From Sorex araneus (taxonomy: Eukaryota; Chordata; Mammalia; Eulipotyphla; Soricidae), in NCBI RefSeq assembly GCF_027595985.1, contig NC_073311.1, forward strand, positions 33,945,557 through 34,009,556: 64,000 bases of DNA. The letters run 5' to 3'. Positions 63,877 through 64,000 of the stretch are shown here, piece by piece. Position 1 is the first letter of the stretch. Each line of letters begins with the position of its first letter. The notes under the pieces were generated by a model that was not told the DNA's origin, searched no databases, and was given only the letters and a program-made list of their open reading frames with translations. A program made the translations under genes and the position numbers.

Positions 63877-64000
63877 TTTTTTAAGTTGTGCCATACCTAG
63901 CAGTGTTCAGAGCTTACTCCTCATTCTGTGTACACTCTTGGCAGTGCTCAGAAGACCAAACACACTGTTGCAGATAGAAGCTGGTTTGGCCATGTGAAAG
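63877..64000 (-). mobile_element. SINE-A, cut by the window edge
   Basis: T-run tail, 'gtgccatacctagcagtg', 'cttggcagtgctcagaagacc' and 'gctggtttggccatgtg'. The head lies outside the window. Confidence 0.85.

Overview
This window is mammalian genomic DNA, most likely from a shrew (Soricidae, Sorex-like). The main clue is dozens of copies of a tRNA-derived SINE. Its head carries a good A box and B box, and its body is the one I associate with shrew SINEs. The species call rests on recognising the repeats and is an inference. Older mammalian repeats (MIR, L2, ancient L1) lie beneath the SINEs.

The only protein-coding gene I can support is BTG1, on the minus strand, complete in two exons. The CDS is 16510..16363 joined to 15136..14769 and encodes 171 residues, with a phase-1 GT-AG intron of 1226 bp. 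The gene sits in a CpG island at about 15180-17600. Its promoter has a TATA box at 16871-16878 and CCAAT, CRE-like, GC-box, E2F-like and FOXO-like motifs upstream. A poly(A) signal lies at 13831-13836. The predicted mRNA, about 16845 to 13812, is near 1.8 kb after splicing. The leader holds a 23-codon upstream ORF and a long A/U hairpin.

Layout: 1-11.7 kb is repeat-poor single-copy DNA with scattered SINEs, one L1 3' end, L2 and MIR. 11.7-18.4 kb contains BTG1 and no recognisable SINE. 18.4-60.5 kb is gene-free and crowded with SINEs, L1 fragments and long microsatellites, including four large pyrimidine-rich arrays at 44.5, 47.4, 56.2 and 60.1 kb. 60.5-63.9 kb is again nearly SINE-free. I found no second gene, no tRNA or rRNA gene and no CRISPR. 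The longer open frames outside BTG1 come from low-complexity arrays, SINEs or the CpG island.

Two SINE types are used below. SINE-A is about 165-180 bp with an A-rich tail. SINE-B shares the tRNA head but has a different body, an exchangeable middle block and a 3' end of short CAGTGA-like repeats instead of poly(A). The most interesting non-gene observations are the modular SINE-B variants, a dispersed sequence I cannot identify (three copies at 34.9, 39.7 and 41.2 kb), layered insertions inside old L1s, and target-site duplications that mark individual insertions.
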